From Ohtaekwangia koreensis (lineage in GTDB: Bacteria > Bacteroidota > Bacteroidia > Cytophagales > Cyclobacteriaceae): DNA of 64,000 nucleotides. A model generated the notes under the pieces. That model saw nothing but the letters and a program-made list of their open reading frames with translations. It was not told the DNA's origin and did not search any database. The position numbers and the translations under genes are program-made. Numbering within the stretch: position 1 is the first letter of the stretch; each line of letters starts with the position of its first letter. The stretch covers positions 186,001-250,000 of the forward strand of contig NZ_FUZU01000003.1 of assembly GCF_900167975.1 (NCBI RefSeq), written 5' to 3'. Positions 1-9,253 of the stretch are shown here, one piece after another.

Positions 1-105
1 AATAAAAGACATGTTACTCCACCGACGGAAGAAATGTCTACAGATCAATGGATGGATTTCGTGGAGCAAACCCGGCAAAGTATCTTGAATAATCCTGATC
101 AGTAA
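1..105 (+). CDS. C-terminal end of an unidentified protein (partial)
   Basis: An open frame runs from the first base to a TAA at 103-105 and gives 34 residues ending in NNPDQ. It has no stop codon, is polar and contains MSTDQWMDFVEQ. The start lies outside the window. I do not recognise the family; it reads like the tail of a soluble or periplasmic protein. It is codirectional with the ABC permease that starts at 240. Confidence 0.5.
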   Translation, partial: NKRHVTPPTEEMSTDQWMDFVEQTRQSILNNPDQ

Positions 106-125
106 CAATAACCCATCACACATCC

Positions 126-143
126 GGACAACTTTGTCCACCA
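126..143. promoter_or_regulatory. Palindromic operator-like site upstream of the permease
   Basis: GGACAACTTTGTCCACCA contains the inverted repeat GGACAA/TTGTCC with a 2-base centre, about 100 bases before the permease start. A near-identical site (GGACAACATGTCCACCA) lies at 5821-5837 before the M23 gene. A shared regulator is inferred; its identity is unknown. Confidence 0.4.
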
Positions 144-239
144 GCGGGCAAACTCATTCTCTAACAAAAAGTTAATTATCATAGGATCAATGAGTTTGGG
201 TTGGCATTTGTCTTGCCTGTGCAACACAAACCCCTTCGT

Positions 240-2702
240 ATGCTATTGAAAACCTTCGCGCGTAGTTTGAAGAAAAACAAATTCTTTTCTTCTCTCAATG
301 TTCTTGGACTCTCACTCGGTATGGCTGTATTTCTGCTTGCCGCTCTATACGTAAAATTCGAAACGAGCTATGAAGATTTCAATAAAGATGCAGCTTCCAT
401 TTATCGCGTGAACCTGGATGTATATGTGAATAATGAAAAGGTACTGTCGAGTGCAGAAAATTATCCTGCAGCGGGCCCTGCCCTTGCTGCCCTACCCGAG
501 GTAACAGCCTATACACGCTTGTATAATCTTGGCTATAAAAACAATGTGATCATCACCAATGAAGAAGCTAAGCCTGACGCCATTGCCTTCAAACATCGCA
601 GCTTTCTGTATGCCGATTCATCTTTTCTTTCGATGATGGGATATACACTTGTTGCGGGCGATATCAACACGGCACTTGCTGCACCTAACTCTGCCGTCAT
701 CACTAAACACTATGCCACACTATATTTCGGCACCGAAGATCCCATCGGCAAAACGCTACGCATGCGTGATGATGATAACAACAATGAACTTGTGCATGTA
801 ACCGGTATAGTAGATAAAGTACCTGCCAATACACATTTGAAGTTTGATATACTTTTCTCCTATAAGACATTATTCTCCAGGCAAGCCAACAACCAACCTG
901 ACTACGGTATAAATAGATTTGACAGAAGCTGGCTCCGAAGTGATATGTATACCTTCATCCGGTTGATGCCGGGCACGGATGTTAAAGCATTGGAGGCAAA
1001 GCTGCCGGGCCTGGTACGTAGCCACACGGCAGGCATGAAGCCAAATAACGAGCGGGATGTTTTATCGCTTCAACCTCTAAAAGGCATTCACCTCACCTCC
1101 CACTTGGCCGAAGAAGCAGAAACCAACGGAGACGAACGTATCGTATACTTCATCGGTATTATCGGACTCTTTGTTCTTGCTATAGCCTTGATCAACTATA
1201 TAAATCTGACCACAGCCCAGGTGATGGAACGTGCCCGTGAAGTGGGTGTACGCAAAGTGATGGGCGCCATGAAGTATCAGCTCATTACTCAGTTTTTAGC
1301 GGAAGCCGCCTGTATTAACATGTTCAGTATACTCGTTGCCTATGCAGTTGTCGGTATAGCACTTCCCTTCTTCAATACTATATCCGGGCTGTCCCTTCAT
1401 GTGTCATACCTGTTGCAGCCGTGGTTTCTAACCTTGCTTGCTATACTTTGGATTGCCGGCACATTGCTCTCCGGATTTTATCCGGCTCTTGTGCTCACTT
1501 CTTTCAAGCCTGTGGCTGTTGTAAAAGGAAAGCTCAGGCACAGTGCCGGTGGTATAGTGCTTCGTAAATCACTTGTTGTATTTCAATTCATGGCATCGGT
1601 TTCACTTATCGCCAGCACCTTAATTGTTTTCAACCAACTGGAGTATATGTTGAAAGGTGACATCGGGATGAATATAGATCATGTATTAGTAGTGGAACGT
1701 CCGAGTATCGGGCCTGGTCAGCCCGGGTTCAATGCAACCGTGAATACTTTTCGCAATGAGTTGAAAAGCAATGCTGTCGTTGAATCCTTTACAATGTCAT
1801 CCACCGTACCTGGCAAGCAGCGCGAATACAAGACCGTTGTTAAACTATATGGCGCTTCCGATGATCAGCTGTTCACGGTTCGCATGAACAGTATGGATTT
1901 TTCTTTTCTGGAAGTATATAACATGAAGCTGCTGGCAGGACGCATGTTTTCGGAAGACTTCGTGCAGGATCCTGATACTTCAGTAGTAATCACAGAATCT
2001 ACCGCCAGATTATTAGGCTTCAAAAAACCGGAAGATGCAGTAGGCCAAACGCTCACCATTCCCGACTGGTATAGTCCTGTCATTGTCGGAGTCGTAAATG
2101 ATTACCACCAGGTATCATTGAAAAGTCCGCTAGAGCCCACAGTCTTCTTTTGCGATCGGTATGATGGTGAGTTCTATTCCATGCGTGTCAACTCAAAAGA
2201 TATAGCCGGCACGGTTAACCAGGTAAAAGCTGCCTGGGAAAAATCATTCCCCGGCAACCCGTTCGAGTATTTTTTCCTGGACGATTACTTTAACAGGCAG
2301 TATAAAAATGAGCGTCAGTTCGGCATGCTCTTCACAACGTTCTCTGCACTGGCGCTGGTGATTGGTTGTCTCGGCCTGCTGGGACTCTCAGCGTATACTG
2401 CGGCACAACGCACCAAGGAGATTGGAATCCGAAAAGTGCTGGGCTCAAGCGAAGCCGGGATCTTTACCCTGCTATCGGCAGAGTATATCCGGTTGATCAG
2501 CGTGTCGATTGCTCTGGCCGTACCGCTGGTATATATACTGATGAATCGCTGGATTCAAAGCTTCCCCTACCGTACTTCGATTACTGCCGGTGTATTTATT
2601 GTAGCTGGCGTCACCGTGTTACTGATCGCGCTCTTTGTAGTGAGCTTTCAAACATGGAAGGCGGCCCGCGAAAACCCGGTTGTCTCCCTAAGAAGTGAAT
2701 GA
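240..2702 (+). CDS. ABC transporter permease, two-domain FtsX/MacB type
   Basis: Predicted 820-residue inner-membrane permease of the MacB/FtsX class, which works with a separate ATPase in export or envelope remodelling. An N-terminal membrane helix (LNVLGLSLGMAVFLLAALYV) is followed by a periplasmic MacB-type domain, three helices around 320-430 with the motif AREVGVRKVMGA, then a second copy of the whole unit ending with AQRTKEIGIRKVLGSS and three helices. ATG 240 is preferred to the TTG at 201 because the family begins with a short cytoplasmic stretch like MLLKTFARSLKKNKF. No ATPase gene is adjacent, which is common for these permeases in Bacteroidota. The substrate cannot be predicted. 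Confidence 0.9.
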   Translation: MLLKTFARSLKKNKFFSSLNVLGLSLGMAVFLLAALYVKFETSYEDFNKDAASIYRVNLDVYVNNEKVLSSAENYPAAGPALAALPEVTAYTRLYNLGYKNNVIITNEEAKPDAIAFKHRSFLYADSSFLSMMGYTLVAGDINTALAAPNSAVITKHYATLYFGTEDPIGKTLRMRDDDNNNELVHVTGIVDKVPANTHLKFDILFSYKTLFSRQANNQPDYGINRFDRSWLRSDMYTFIRLMPGTDVKALEAKLPGLVRSHTAGMKPNNERDVLSLQPLKGIHLTSHLAEEAETNGDERIVYFIGIIGLFVLAIALINYINLTTAQVMERAREVGVRKVMGAMKYQLITQFLAEAACINMFSILVAYAVVGIALPFFNTISGLSLHVSYLLQPWFLTLLAILWIAGTLLSGFYPALVLTSFKPVAVVKGKLRHSAGGIVLRKSLVVFQFMASVSLIASTLIVFNQLEYMLKGDIGMNIDHVLVVERPSIGPGQPGFNATVNTFRNELKSNAVVESFTMSSTVPGKQREYKTVVKLYGASDDQLFTVRMNSMDFSFLEVYNMKLLAGRMFSEDFVQDPDTSVVITESTARLLGFKKPEDAVGQTLTIPDWYSPVIVGVVNDYHQVSLKSPLEPTVFFCDRYDGEFYSMRVNSKDIAGTVNQVKAAWEKSFPGNPFEYFFLDDYFNRQYKNERQFGMLFTTFSALALVIGCLGLLGLSAYTAAQRTKEIGIRKVLGSSEAGIFTLLSAEYIRLISVSIALAVPLVYILMNRWIQSFPYRTSITAGVFIVAGVTVLLIALFVVSFQTWKAARENPVVSLRSE

Positions 2703-2717
2703 TCCTATAGCAGAACA

Positions 2718-2764
2718 TGACTATAGTTAACATGGCTTTCCATATTAACTATAGTCAGTTTTTG
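2718..2764 (+). terminator. Strong hairpin terminator after the permease
   Basis: An 18-base stem (2718-2735 with 2740-2757, one mismatch) closes a CTTT loop and is followed by GTTTTTGTT. It sits 15 bases after the permease stop, between convergent genes. Confidence 0.75.
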
Positions 2765-2815
2765 TTAACCTCGCGGTGGCGTACCGAAATATACTCGATA
2801 CTATATCTCCGGAAT

Positions 2816-3649
2816 CTATTTCAATCGGTAATGCCCGATCGCATATCTTCCGAAGGTATCTCCATCTTTATTCAGCGGTCCGTAGAACATGGCCAGGCCT
2901 ACATCGCTTGTCGCGAACTCACCATCCACCACTTGCTCTTCAAAGCCCGCTCCATTCAAGTGTAATGCATAGTCTACAGCTTTACTCCCGCTCACATACG
3001 CCACCACTAGATAGTATTCCTGGTCAGGAGCGTCCGAAGGGATCGTAAGCGATTCAAAACCTGATGTATTTTCAGATATATCATAGATCTCATATTCTTC
3101 CACCATGTCGTCTTCAATCACGACATTATAAGCTATAAAGAAGTCAAGGTTATAATCATCAACATCTTCATCATCCATTTGCCAGGTCAGGTCTATCTGT
3201 AAATCATCCGTAGGGGCAACATCATTATCTTCGATCTCCAGGATAAATGTATTCTTTGTTTCATCATCGCTGATGGCGACATTGTTTCCAATCGCCTTTA
3301 ATGTCAAGGTGATCGTCTCGGTCTCTTCAATGATTTTTTCATCGATGATCTCTATCTTAATAGTTGCATACTCTGCACCTTTATCTATAGTCAGAGGCGA
3401 AGGCGTAACGATTTTATAATCGCCGTTCAGCGCTGCCTCTGTCTCAAGATCAAAGTATAGAGAAGTAGATGCCGAAAGAGCTTCCGGCAATAGTATTTTA
3501 ATTTCCTGTACACCTGCATCTTCCGATACAGACACCGAACTGGTTTCAAATCCGGCTGTGCCGGTTTCTTCATCCTCATCACTGCACGCTGTTGCGAAAA
3601 CCATACTCACCAACACCGTGCCCGTTAGCATCTTTTTTACAAGCTTCAT
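2816..3649 (-). CDS. Calx-beta domain lipoprotein
   Basis: 277 residues. The signal peptide ends in a lipobox with Cys22 (FATAC), followed by SDEDEE, the kind of acidic stretch that marks surface-exposed lipoproteins in Bacteroidota. Residues about 35-140 resemble a Calx-beta domain (SVSEDAG, then GAEYATIKIEIIDE and EETETITLTLKAI), an immunoglobulin-like fold that often binds calcium. The rest is an acidic beta-rich region (DDEDVDDYNLDFF) like those in cell-surface proteins. Its role is probably adhesion or binding outside the cell; the ligand is unknown. It stands alone, convergent with the permease. Confidence 0.75.
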   Translation of the reverse strand: MKLVKKMLTGTVLVSMVFATACSDEDEETGTAGFETSSVSVSEDAGVQEIKILLPEALSASTSLYFDLETEAALNGDYKIVTPSPLTIDKGAEYATIKIEIIDEKIIEETETITLTLKAIGNNVAISDDETKNTFILEIEDNDVAPTDDLQIDLTWQMDDEDVDDYNLDFFIAYNVVIEDDMVEEYEIYDISENTSGFESLTIPSDAPDQEYYLVVAYVSGSKAVDYALHLNGAGFEEQVVDGEFATSDVGLAMFYGPLNKDGDTFGRYAIGHYRLK

Positions 3650-3861
3650 CTTACTATATATTTTAGGTTAAAACTTTCCGTATGGTGGAAAGACAGTTAA
3701 CCGCTATAGCGCCACTATTGCTGTAATTTGGATATTGCCGGAATATCTGCACGATCAAGTAAATACGAGACAACCATGGCTGGATTCGCTATGAAAATCA
3801 CGAGTAAAATATAGCCCTTACCAGAAAGAATTATACGAAATATATTTACGGGTACAGGATG

Positions 3862-4911
3862 CTACTTTTTGGGAAGTAACGACAAGAGAAGCTCAGGTTC
3901 ATCAGTAGTTATAAAATCAACTTTGTGCTGAAGCATTTCGTTCATTGTGGTTGTATCATTTACGGTCCAAACATTCAGCGTTAATTTCTTTTGCTTTGCC
4001 TCCGTGATCCAATCCGGATTTTTTTGCAGTACGCTGAAATGATAATCCAGTCCATAAAAATTATCGTTGGAAAGTTCTGCTGGTGTCTTGTCTCCCTTTA
4101 AGTACGAAACCTTTGCATACGGGGCCAGCCTTAGAACTTCCTTACACACATCGTAGTCAAAGCTTATATAGTCAACCCATCCTTGTGCGTGCAGGCGCTG
4201 TACCAAGGCCACCACCCTACGGCTAAGCGCAATAGAACTTGCCTTACCCAACTCGGAAGCTTTTATCTCCAAAATAAGTTTAGTCTTATTTTGTTGTACA
4301 CCCGCTTTCAGGAAATTTTCCAAGGTAGGCATGAGCTCTCCATTGGAAAGCCTAATACCCTTCAACGAATCATATTTTGTTTTGGCAATGGATATACCCT
4401 GGATAGATGCATCATGATTAATTACCAGAACAGAGTCTGCCGACATGTGTACGTCAAATTCACTGCCCTCGCATCCCAAGGCTATAGATTGTTTTAAAGC
4501 AGCAATCGAATTCTGACTCGCCCCGGTATTTTTCCAAGCACCACGGTGTGCTATTACTTTATTATGAATGAACTCATCACGCACAATATGAAAAGTATCG
4601 GTCAATGGTCCCTGAGAAGTTGACGCGGTTAGCACAACCTCAAAAAACATCTGACTGGATTTAAGCTTTTCCGGTTTGATTAAAAGCTGATGATCTTTGC
4701 CGATCTTAAAAGCATCCTTATAGTCACCCTGAATGGCGACAGACTTTAGCAAAGCCTGAGCATCACCTTTTATCCGGATATAGCCTATAGCTTTCGTTTG
4801 TGTTGAAAATGTATAGTTCGTTAGGTACAGTGCAGCATCGGAATTTTGAGCAACACAATAATGCACCGAGAGCAATAGTGTAAGGACAGAGATTAGCACA
4901 GCTTTATTCAT
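3862..4911 (-). CDS. Secreted glycerophosphodiester phosphodiesterase family protein
   Basis: 349 residues from ATG 4911, chosen because a signal peptide begins there (MNKAVLISVLTLLLSVHYCVAQ); a start 18 codons upstream would bury it. After an N-terminal beta-rich region of about 100 residues of unknown role comes a GDPD TIM-barrel. It shows the active-site HRG (IAHRGAWKN), the metal-binding EFDVH and the NHD motif. The family hydrolyses glycerophosphodiesters to glycerol 3-phosphate and an alcohol. Periplasmic or outer-membrane location is likely. Substrate range is not visible from the sequence. Confidence 0.85.
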   Translation of the reverse strand: MNKAVLISVLTLLLSVHYCVAQNSDAALYLTNYTFSTQTKAIGYIRIKGDAQALLKSVAIQGDYKDAFKIGKDHQLLIKPEKLKSSQMFFEVVLTASTSQGPLTDTFHIVRDEFIHNKVIAHRGAWKNTGASQNSIAALKQSIALGCEGSEFDVHMSADSVLVINHDASIQGISIAKTKYDSLKGIRLSNGELMPTLENFLKAGVQQNKTKLILEIKASELGKASSIALSRRVVALVQRLHAQGWVDYISFDYDVCKEVLRLAPYAKVSYLKGDKTPAELSNDNFYGLDYHFSVLQKNPDWITEAKQKKLTLNVWTVNDTTTMNEMLQHKVDFITTDEPELLLSLLPKK

Positions 4912-5060
4912 GACCAAAAATAAAGTTGAACGGTATCTGTTCCATATTATTTTTTGGTTAAGCATTTATTTCACGATGTAAACCCAGGCAAAATCGATGC
5001 TGAACGGCACACTTTGCCGTCCGGTTTCCCACGTTACAAAGTATATATACCTGCTAGTCC

Positions 5061-5492
5061 TTAAACAGAGGGATACTGAGAATTACCCAGGGCCGCGTGT
5101 GCTGGAAGTGTTATCCAGGAAACAGCATCTTCCATGTTACTAAAATAGGCATAGGGTATATCTTGCTTTGCCATCTCCATCATGCTTTCAGCGGAGATCT
5201 TCACTAACAGATCGTCTGCTGTAACAAAGCTTACGTGCGAGTGGCCGGCAGCAATAGCCATTGTCCGCCACTCGTCTGCAAGCCATTGCTTGTCTTCCGT
5301 CATAAGCATACCCTGGCTTGTGAGATCATACACGATCCTTCCGGTGTTAAACTTCTTCATGGCGTTGATGGCTACCATCATGCACGCTCTGAATTCGTCT
5401 GACGTAGGCGTTAACTTCCATGAGGCTATCAGGATGTGATGGACTTCGTCATACCAGATCGTCTTGCAATCATTGTCGTAATACTTGATCAT
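5061..5492 (-). CDS. STAS/SpoIIAA-like hypothetical protein
   Basis: 143 residues, no signal peptide or membrane helix. The layout (a strand with IWYDEVHHILIASWKLTPTS, a helix with Cys and Met, then GRIVYDLTSQG and the repeating alpha/beta pattern) resembles the small STAS-like proteins of Cytophagales. These may be cytosolic sensing or anti-sigma-antagonist-like proteins, but that is family-level inference. No partner kinase or sigma gene is adjacent. Confidence 0.6.
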   Translation of the reverse strand: MIKYYDNDCKTIWYDEVHHILIASWKLTPTSDEFRACMMVAINAMKKFNTGRIVYDLTSQGMLMTEDKQWLADEWRTMAIAAGHSHVSFVTADDLLVKISAESMMEMAKQDIPYAYFSNMEDAVSWITLPAHAALGNSQYPSV

Positions 5493-6053
5493 AAGGGTTT
5501 ATTTAGTTATGCTAATTAGATTTTCTAAAACCGATAGTGCGGTATATTTATATTGTTGTGCTCACGCAAAAAGCAAAAACTTACTCGCTATAGACTCACC
5601 GTGCATCGTGTAATGATTTCATCAGGTCACCGCTATAGTTCAATACCATACCAGTCGACACTAAAACTTTATAGGATTAACTAGCCTATAGCGCATAGTT
5701 TTCGCTCATTAAAACTGCATCTAATTCATATAAAATATAGTACCGATTTGTATCAAAAAGGTTAACAAAACACATTCTCACAACCACACAAAACAGTTTT
5801 AGCCTCAAAGCTATTTTAGTGGACAACATGTCCACCATAATTTTTGCGTTGATCCGAATCCTAGCAATATATAAATGCAGTTATTTCTGCTGATATGTGT
5901 AAGGGTTTCTACCTACATTTTTTATTTCGGAAGCTGCTTTGGAGTGAAAGCATGTGCGTAACTTTCTAGCATTAGCATACCTTAACTACGGGATAAGAAA
6001 AACCTGAATTAACATGACTGACAAAAACCGAATACAACCTAAAGAGTACAGCA
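5493..6053. other. 561-base intergenic region with one palindrome
   Basis: This is a divergent spacer between the STAS-like gene and the M23 gene. I find no convincing open frame. It is AT-rich, with several CTATAG/TATA words and a perfect inverted repeat at 5819-5835. It probably carries both promoters, but no clear TAnnTTTG element stands out. Confidence 0.6.
5819..5837. promoter_or_regulatory. Palindromic operator-like site upstream of M23 gene
   Basis: Arms GTGGACA and TGTCCAC flank ACA (5819-5835), a perfect 7-base inverted repeat. The segment GGACAACATGTCCACCA differs from the site at 126-143 only by the centre (TT against A). It lies about 217 bases upstream of the M23 start. Confidence 0.4.
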
Positions 6054-7196
6054 ATGAAAATGCTTTATAGTCTGATAGCCATCTGCATGTGTTCTTCCTT
6101 TTGCATGGGACAATCTTCAAACCGACAACTTGCAACCCCTGATTTTAAAATTCCCTTTGGACCTGAACTTGTCATTATTGACGGTAAGCCTACGCTCTAC
6201 TATGAGCTATACATCACAAATCGCTCTACCGATTCGTTGTTGCTGCAAAAGCTTACCGTACTCGATGCTTCCGGGTCTTCAGAGTTTATTTCCTGGAGTG
6301 AAAAAGAACTGCGGAGCCGGCACAGCATCGTGAAACAATCCCACCAATCCAAGCGGTCGATCCTGGCCCCGGGATCTTCCGCTATAGTATACATTGAGTT
6401 CGCATTCAAGCAAACGCCCGCGATACAAATAATACATCAACTCGATTATCAACTTCTAAAGAATGCAGGAACCGAAGCGGGCTCAGCGCGCAGCGCCATC
6501 ACGAAAGTAGCATCAACGCCTCCCTTGGTATTAGGCGCTCCCGTTGCATCCGGTACATGGGTAGCTATATATGAACCCTCCTGGGAACGCGGACATCGCA
6601 GGGTTATTTATACCGTTGGCGGAAAGGACTATATCCCCGGGCGTTTTGCGATTGATTTCATCCGCCTGGATGCTACAGGACATTATGTAAAAGGTGACAG
6701 CGATAGTATCCGAAACTGGTATGGATATAGCAACGATGTTTTAGCAGTCGCTGATGGTGTGGTAGCCTCATCGCTGGGTACATTTCAGGAGAGCCTCACC
6801 GTATCAGCGCATCCAAAATTTCCAGCCGAAAAGGCAACCGGTAACTATATATCCCTTGACATTGGTAACAATCACATTGTGTTTTACGAACACCTCAAAC
6901 CAGGCAGCATCAAAGTAAAAGCAGGGCAAAAGGTAAAGAAGGGTGAGGTCATTGCTTCCCTTGGATTTACAGGGCAAACTACCGGACCACATCTTCATTT
7001 TCATGTAGCAAACCAAAACGCTCCACTCGGAGCAGAAGGCCTGCCCTATGCATTTGAAAACTTTATTCTTCGGGGGCGTTATACCGATATAGGGAAACTA
7101 GGTTCTGAGCCATGGATACCTTTACCGAATACAGATCAGGCAAATAAAAAAAGTGAACGGCCTGCTCCGAACACAGTGATCGTATTTAAGCCCTGA
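6054..7196 (+). CDS. M23-family peptidase-like secreted protein
   Basis: 380 residues with a signal peptide ending near SSFCMGQ. An N-terminal beta domain (about 25-150) is followed by a LytM/M23 fold (about 190-340). The C-terminal metal site is intact: YEHL with His280 and GPHLHFH with His313 and His315. The usual first ligand motif HxxxD is replaced by R197-F-A-I-D201, so one zinc-binding His is absent. Related proteins with a similar RFAID form exist, so activity on peptidoglycan cross-links is possible but not assured. It may instead bind the wall or a metal in another way. Confidence 0.8.
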   Translation: MKMLYSLIAICMCSSFCMGQSSNRQLATPDFKIPFGPELVIIDGKPTLYYELYITNRSTDSLLLQKLTVLDASGSSEFISWSEKELRSRHSIVKQSHQSKRSILAPGSSAIVYIEFAFKQTPAIQIIHQLDYQLLKNAGTEAGSARSAITKVASTPPLVLGAPVASGTWVAIYEPSWERGHRRVIYTVGGKDYIPGRFAIDFIRLDATGHYVKGDSDSIRNWYGYSNDVLAVADGVVASSLGTFQESLTVSAHPKFPAEKATGNYISLDIGNNHIVFYEHLKPGSIKVKAGQKVKKGEVIASLGFTGQTTGPHLHFHVANQNAPLGAEGLPYAFENFILRGRYTDIGKLGSEPWIPLPNTDQANKKSERPAPNTVIVFKP

Positions 7197-7230
7197 TATA
7201 TATAGTAGTCTGCCGGTATATTACCAGTGC

Positions 7231-9072
7231 CTATTTCCCTATATGTATTCTATATAGTCCTGCACCATGCCGGTTGATTTCAGGAGCAAATTCATTTGAA
7301 AATTTACCAAGCACCTTTCCGGACCACAAATCAGTAATTGTACAGGATGAATTTATACCCAACGTTTTTAAGTCTACCGGTATCTTCGCGATAGCTCCAG
7401 GAGCATCCCCGGAAGGATCTTGTGTGAAGACTAAAAACTGAACGGTAGCACCCGCATTTTGTGTAGCCGCAGCGTTGTCTATTCCTACCAGTGCCTTAAA
7501 GCGTGTGAACCCTTCAGGAATATCATACGCAACTATGGAGTTTGAATGAACACCAATTCCGGATGTATATTTTACTTTGTTCACGATAAGATCACTTCCG
7601 GAAACAGCCTTGTTTACCTTCGGTTTTTCCCAACCTGAAGTCGCGCTGGTCCAGGTCAGATCTGTAAGGGAAAGCTCTTTCTTATCACTATATAAAACTG
7701 GTTTGATCCAATCAGCGTGGTCCCAATCGCTATTGTCTTTTCCGTTTAATACAACCAGGTATAGCTTCCTTGCTCCGGTTATATCAATGTCTATCGCTTG
7801 ACCTTGGCCTGGTGTATCACGGCTTATAATTTCACTCTTCCATATAGCTCTTTCTTCCACCGCCATCACTTGATCTGCCTTGTTAAATACAGCAAGGTAT
7901 TTATCTCCGGTACCTTTGTCATCGGCTATCCAGGCTGCTTTATCGGGTTCATTAAAGAGTGGCTTGTTGTTGGTACTTTCCTTCAGGACTTTCAGAACAT
8001 TTTTATTGGTTAGCAAAGAAAGGGTGAAGGGATCATTCTCCGGTAGGTTGCCACCAAACATCAGCGGAGACTTGAATATAGACCACAACGTCATCAAGGT
8101 ATATTGCTCATCACGCGTAAAGTTTGTCATGCGCGGATCACCTCGTTCTGCACGAACACCAAGTTTACCAAGCGGAAGCATATCGCCGTCAGGCCATGCT
8201 CCTTCTTTACGCCATGCGTTCCAACGATCGAAAACTTCGAAGTGCTCTTTTAGCTGATCCCAGCTGTCCCAGAAATCACCAACGGTACGCCACATGTTTG
8301 CATGCTGCTGTACATGGCTTGCATGCGCTACCGGAGTTTCCCCGGGAGATGTACTAAGTATAATTTTCCGGCCCGTACGATCTATAGCTTTACGAATCAT
8401 CTCCACCTCGCCTTCAAAATATATAGGCGAAGAAAGATCATCAACCTTTATGAAGTCAACACCCCAGGAAGCATAAAGCTCTACAATAGAATTATAGTAT
8501 TCCTGTGAACCTTCCTTACCGGGAATGATCGTGTACATATCCTTCAGCCATTTGCATTGATCCTCGGGAGAATATATATCACGGGCAGTAACCTGTGTAC
8601 CTTTGATTGGCAGGTTATTCTTAACCGCCACAACCGGTATACCACGCATGATATGTATACCAAACTTCAATCCTTTGCTGTGGCAATAGTCTGCTAATGG
8701 CTTGAATCCTTTTCCGTCTGCAGCAGAAGGAAATCTGTTTACAGCGGGAAGAAATCTTCCATACTCATCAATATTATACTGTGGGTCGGTCTCATTATAC
8801 CCGTGCGCTTTATCATTGGAAACGAACCAACGGATATCGACAATAATATACTCCCATCCAAAGGACTTGAGATTCCGCGCCATGTAGTCTGCATTCGCTT
8901 TTACCTCCGGCTCTGTTACAGTCGGCCCGAAACAATCCCAACTGTTCCAGCCCATCGGTGGCGTAGATGCCCAGCTATGAAAGTCTTTTTGTTTCGCAGA
9001 GGGATGTTGTGATTGTCCCTGGAGTTTGGCGAAACTACAGAGGAGTAGAAGTATAACTAAAAAATGCTTCAT
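7231..9072 (-). CDS. Alpha-galactosidase, GH27, with NPCBM-type C-terminal domain
   Basis: 613 residues with a signal peptide (to about LQGQ20). The GH27 barrel begins at TPPMGWNSWDCFGP. The nucleophile is likely Asp211 in FIKVDDL, and the acid/base Asp266 in WRTVGDFWDSWD. The family hydrolyses terminal alpha-D-galactosides. Residues about 470-570 (GIGVHSNSIVAYDIPEGFTRFKA) match an NPCBM carbohydrate-binding module. It acts outside the cytoplasm on plant or microbial galactans or oligosaccharides. No SusCD pair or sugar transporter is adjacent, so this is a solitary gene, not a polysaccharide utilisation locus. Confidence 0.92.
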   Translation of the reverse strand: MKHFLVILLLLCSFAKLQGQSQHPSAKQKDFHSWASTPPMGWNSWDCFGPTVTEPEVKANADYMARNLKSFGWEYIIVDIRWFVSNDKAHGYNETDPQYNIDEYGRFLPAVNRFPSAADGKGFKPLADYCHSKGLKFGIHIMRGIPVVAVKNNLPIKGTQVTARDIYSPEDQCKWLKDMYTIIPGKEGSQEYYNSIVELYASWGVDFIKVDDLSSPIYFEGEVEMIRKAIDRTGRKIILSTSPGETPVAHASHVQQHANMWRTVGDFWDSWDQLKEHFEVFDRWNAWRKEGAWPDGDMLPLGKLGVRAERGDPRMTNFTRDEQYTLMTLWSIFKSPLMFGGNLPENDPFTLSLLTNKNVLKVLKESTNNKPLFNEPDKAAWIADDKGTGDKYLAVFNKADQVMAVEERAIWKSEIISRDTPGQGQAIDIDITGARKLYLVVLNGKDNSDWDHADWIKPVLYSDKKELSLTDLTWTSATSGWEKPKVNKAVSGSDLIVNKVKYTSGIGVHSNSIVAYDIPEGFTRFKALVGIDNAAATQNAGATVQFLVFTQDPSGDAPGAIAKIPVDLKTLGINSSCTITDLWSGKVLGKFSNEFAPEINRHGAGLYRIHIGK

Positions 9073-9253
9073 CGACCTGGTTGTATAGCGGCGTTAATGT
9101 TTTTATTGCAGCAACAACGCCCGCAATGAAATATTGGGAGGCATTATTACAAGCGCCAATATAAAGTGTATTATTTACATTTCTAAACCAGGCAGTGAAA
9201 AATCTTTAGGCTTAATACCTCTTCATAATAACTTTTGTTGTTTCAGGAAACCA

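Noticed and set aside
201..239. TTG at 201 as start of the ABC permease
   Set aside because: ATG 240 gives the usual family N-terminus; the 13 extra residues show no match.
2717..3048. Plus-strand frames overlapping the Calx-beta lipoprotein and the terminator
   Set aside because: They lie antisense to a gene with clear signal peptide and domain; no independent evidence.
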